Source: RGIG9060 sp036307825 | GTDB lineage: Bacteria; Spirochaetota; Spirochaetia; Treponematales; Treponemataceae | Length of the DNA stretch: 12,892 nt | NCBI GenBank assembly: GCA_036307825.1 | Contig: JAXJWW010000018.1 | Coordinates: forward strand, 1 to 12,892 | Direction of reading: 5' to 3' | Shown here: one piece after another, positions 12,346 to 12,892 of the stretch | Layout of the letters: each line of letters starts with the position of its first letter | Numbering within the stretch: position 1 is the stretch's first letter | The notes under the pieces: model-generated | The model's input: the letters and a program-made list of their open reading frames with translations, nothing else | Databases searched by the model: none | What the model was told of the DNA's origin: nothing | Translations under genes and position numbers: made by a program

Positions 12346-12892
12346 ATGAAAAAGTATTTTGCGTGGATTGTTACTTTTGTTGTAGCAATGAGTTTAGTTT
12401 TTTGTTTTGTAGGATGTAAAGGACCTGCAGATCCTAATTTTACTGAGCCACCTGTTGAAAAGCCTAATGATGAACTTGTGACTGAGTTAAAACCTATTGG
12501 TTTTAAAATTTCTTTACCAAAGGCAAATCGAGCTAGTTATTATTCTCAGGATGATGCAAGTTCTTATGTTGTAAAATTAACTAGAAATGGAACAGCTATT
12601 TCAACTCAAAATGGAACTCCAGGACAGACTTTAACTTTTACAGTTGAACAAGAAGGAACATATACTATAAATGTTGAAGCTTACAATACTGAAAAAACTC
12701 TAATAGCAGAAGGATCTGCTTCAAGAGCGATTACTTTTGCTGATGGCTATGTTAGTGTAGTTGTAGCTTTGTATCCAAAAGAAAAACCATCAGATCCCAG
12801 TAATCCTCCAGTAATAAACAAAGTTGATATTGGTGTTGATATTCAATGGGTACAACCAGACGACCGTATTTTAACAGTACAAACTAGTGGAA
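12346..12892 (+). CDS. Secreted lipoprotein, N-terminal part (runs off the right edge)
   Basis: An open frame of 182 codons continues past the window. The first 23 residues are a lipoprotein signal: KK near the start, a hydrophobic stretch, then 'VFCFVGC' with the lipidated cysteine at C24. The FVGC lipobox is of the relaxed spirochaete kind. After it comes a Pro/Asp/Glu-rich linker (25-45) and a beta-rich region with 'YYSQDDASSYVVKLTRNGT' and 'GTYTINVEAYN', reminiscent of an Ig-like or fibronectin-like extracellular module. A second Pro-rich linker follows near 145-155. The function is unknown. AGGAGG (12336-12341) is 4 bases before this ATG; an ATG at 12342 is in another frame and soon stops. 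It is divergent from the XRE regulator. Confidence 0.85.
   Translation, partial: MKKYFAWIVTFVVAMSLVFCFVGCKGPADPNFTEPPVEKPNDELVTELKPIGFKISLPKANRASYYSQDDASSYVVKLTRNGTAISTQNGTPGQTLTFTVEQEGTYTINVEAYNTEKTLIAEGSASRAITFADGYVSVVVALYPKEKPSDPSNPPVINKVDIGVDIQWVQPDDRILTVQTSG

Noticed and set aside
1..12892. CRISPR arrays, tRNA or rRNA genes, phage or defence systems
   Set aside because: No regularly spaced repeats, cloverleaf or rRNA sequence seen; apart from the IS end the genes are ordinary metabolic and regulatory ones.

Overview
The window is AT-rich, spirochaete-like chromosomal DNA, most likely from a Treponema-type anaerobe. This is inferred from gene content: a long-form serine hydroxymethyltransferase with an extra segment, desulfoferrodoxin and C_GCAxxG_C_C redox proteins, and a spirochaete-style lipoprotein signal. 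The species cannot be fixed from sequence alone.

Layout. 1-121 is the end of an IS3-family insertion sequence pointing out of the window (minus strand). 319-1287 is hslO (redox chaperone Hsp33). 1372-3277 is glyA followed by a small NifX/NifB-type metal-cluster protein, closed by a terminator. 3429-3899 (C_GCAxxG_C_C protein) converges on 3939-4334 (desulfoferrodoxin, minus). 4439-6963 on the minus strand reads aroF (DAHP synthase), tyrA (prephenate dehydrogenase), apt. 7296-8795 (minus) is an unassigned GT-B-like protein. 8914-10960 is dapA-asd (lysine/aspartate family), separated by a bidirectional terminator from nudC (11064-11855, minus). 11919-12236 (minus) is a small XRE regulator, divergent from a lipoprotein gene that runs off the right edge.

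The most notable element is the 332-base stretch upstream of aroF. On the minus strand it holds a promoter and a 42-codon leader peptide whose codons 27-34 read Y-F-Y-Y-Y-F-E-F. A strong intrinsic terminator lies just before aroF, and the last leader codons can pair with its 5' arm as an antiterminator. This is the full architecture of classical ribosome-mediated attenuation, here for a tyrosine/phenylalanine pathway operon.

Two other regulatory patterns stand out. First, genes lacking a Shine-Dalgarno sequence (hslO, apt, the GT-like gene, nudC, the XRE gene, and the aroF leader) have a -10-like hexamer only about 3-10 bases before the ATG, which suggests leaderless or near-leaderless mRNAs. 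Genes with good Shine-Dalgarno sites do not show this. Second, palindromes sit at promoters: a 9+9 bp dyad around the dapA -10 region, and two copies of ACTTAATWAAGTG in the XRE/lipoprotein divergent intergenic region, plausible operators for the XRE protein.
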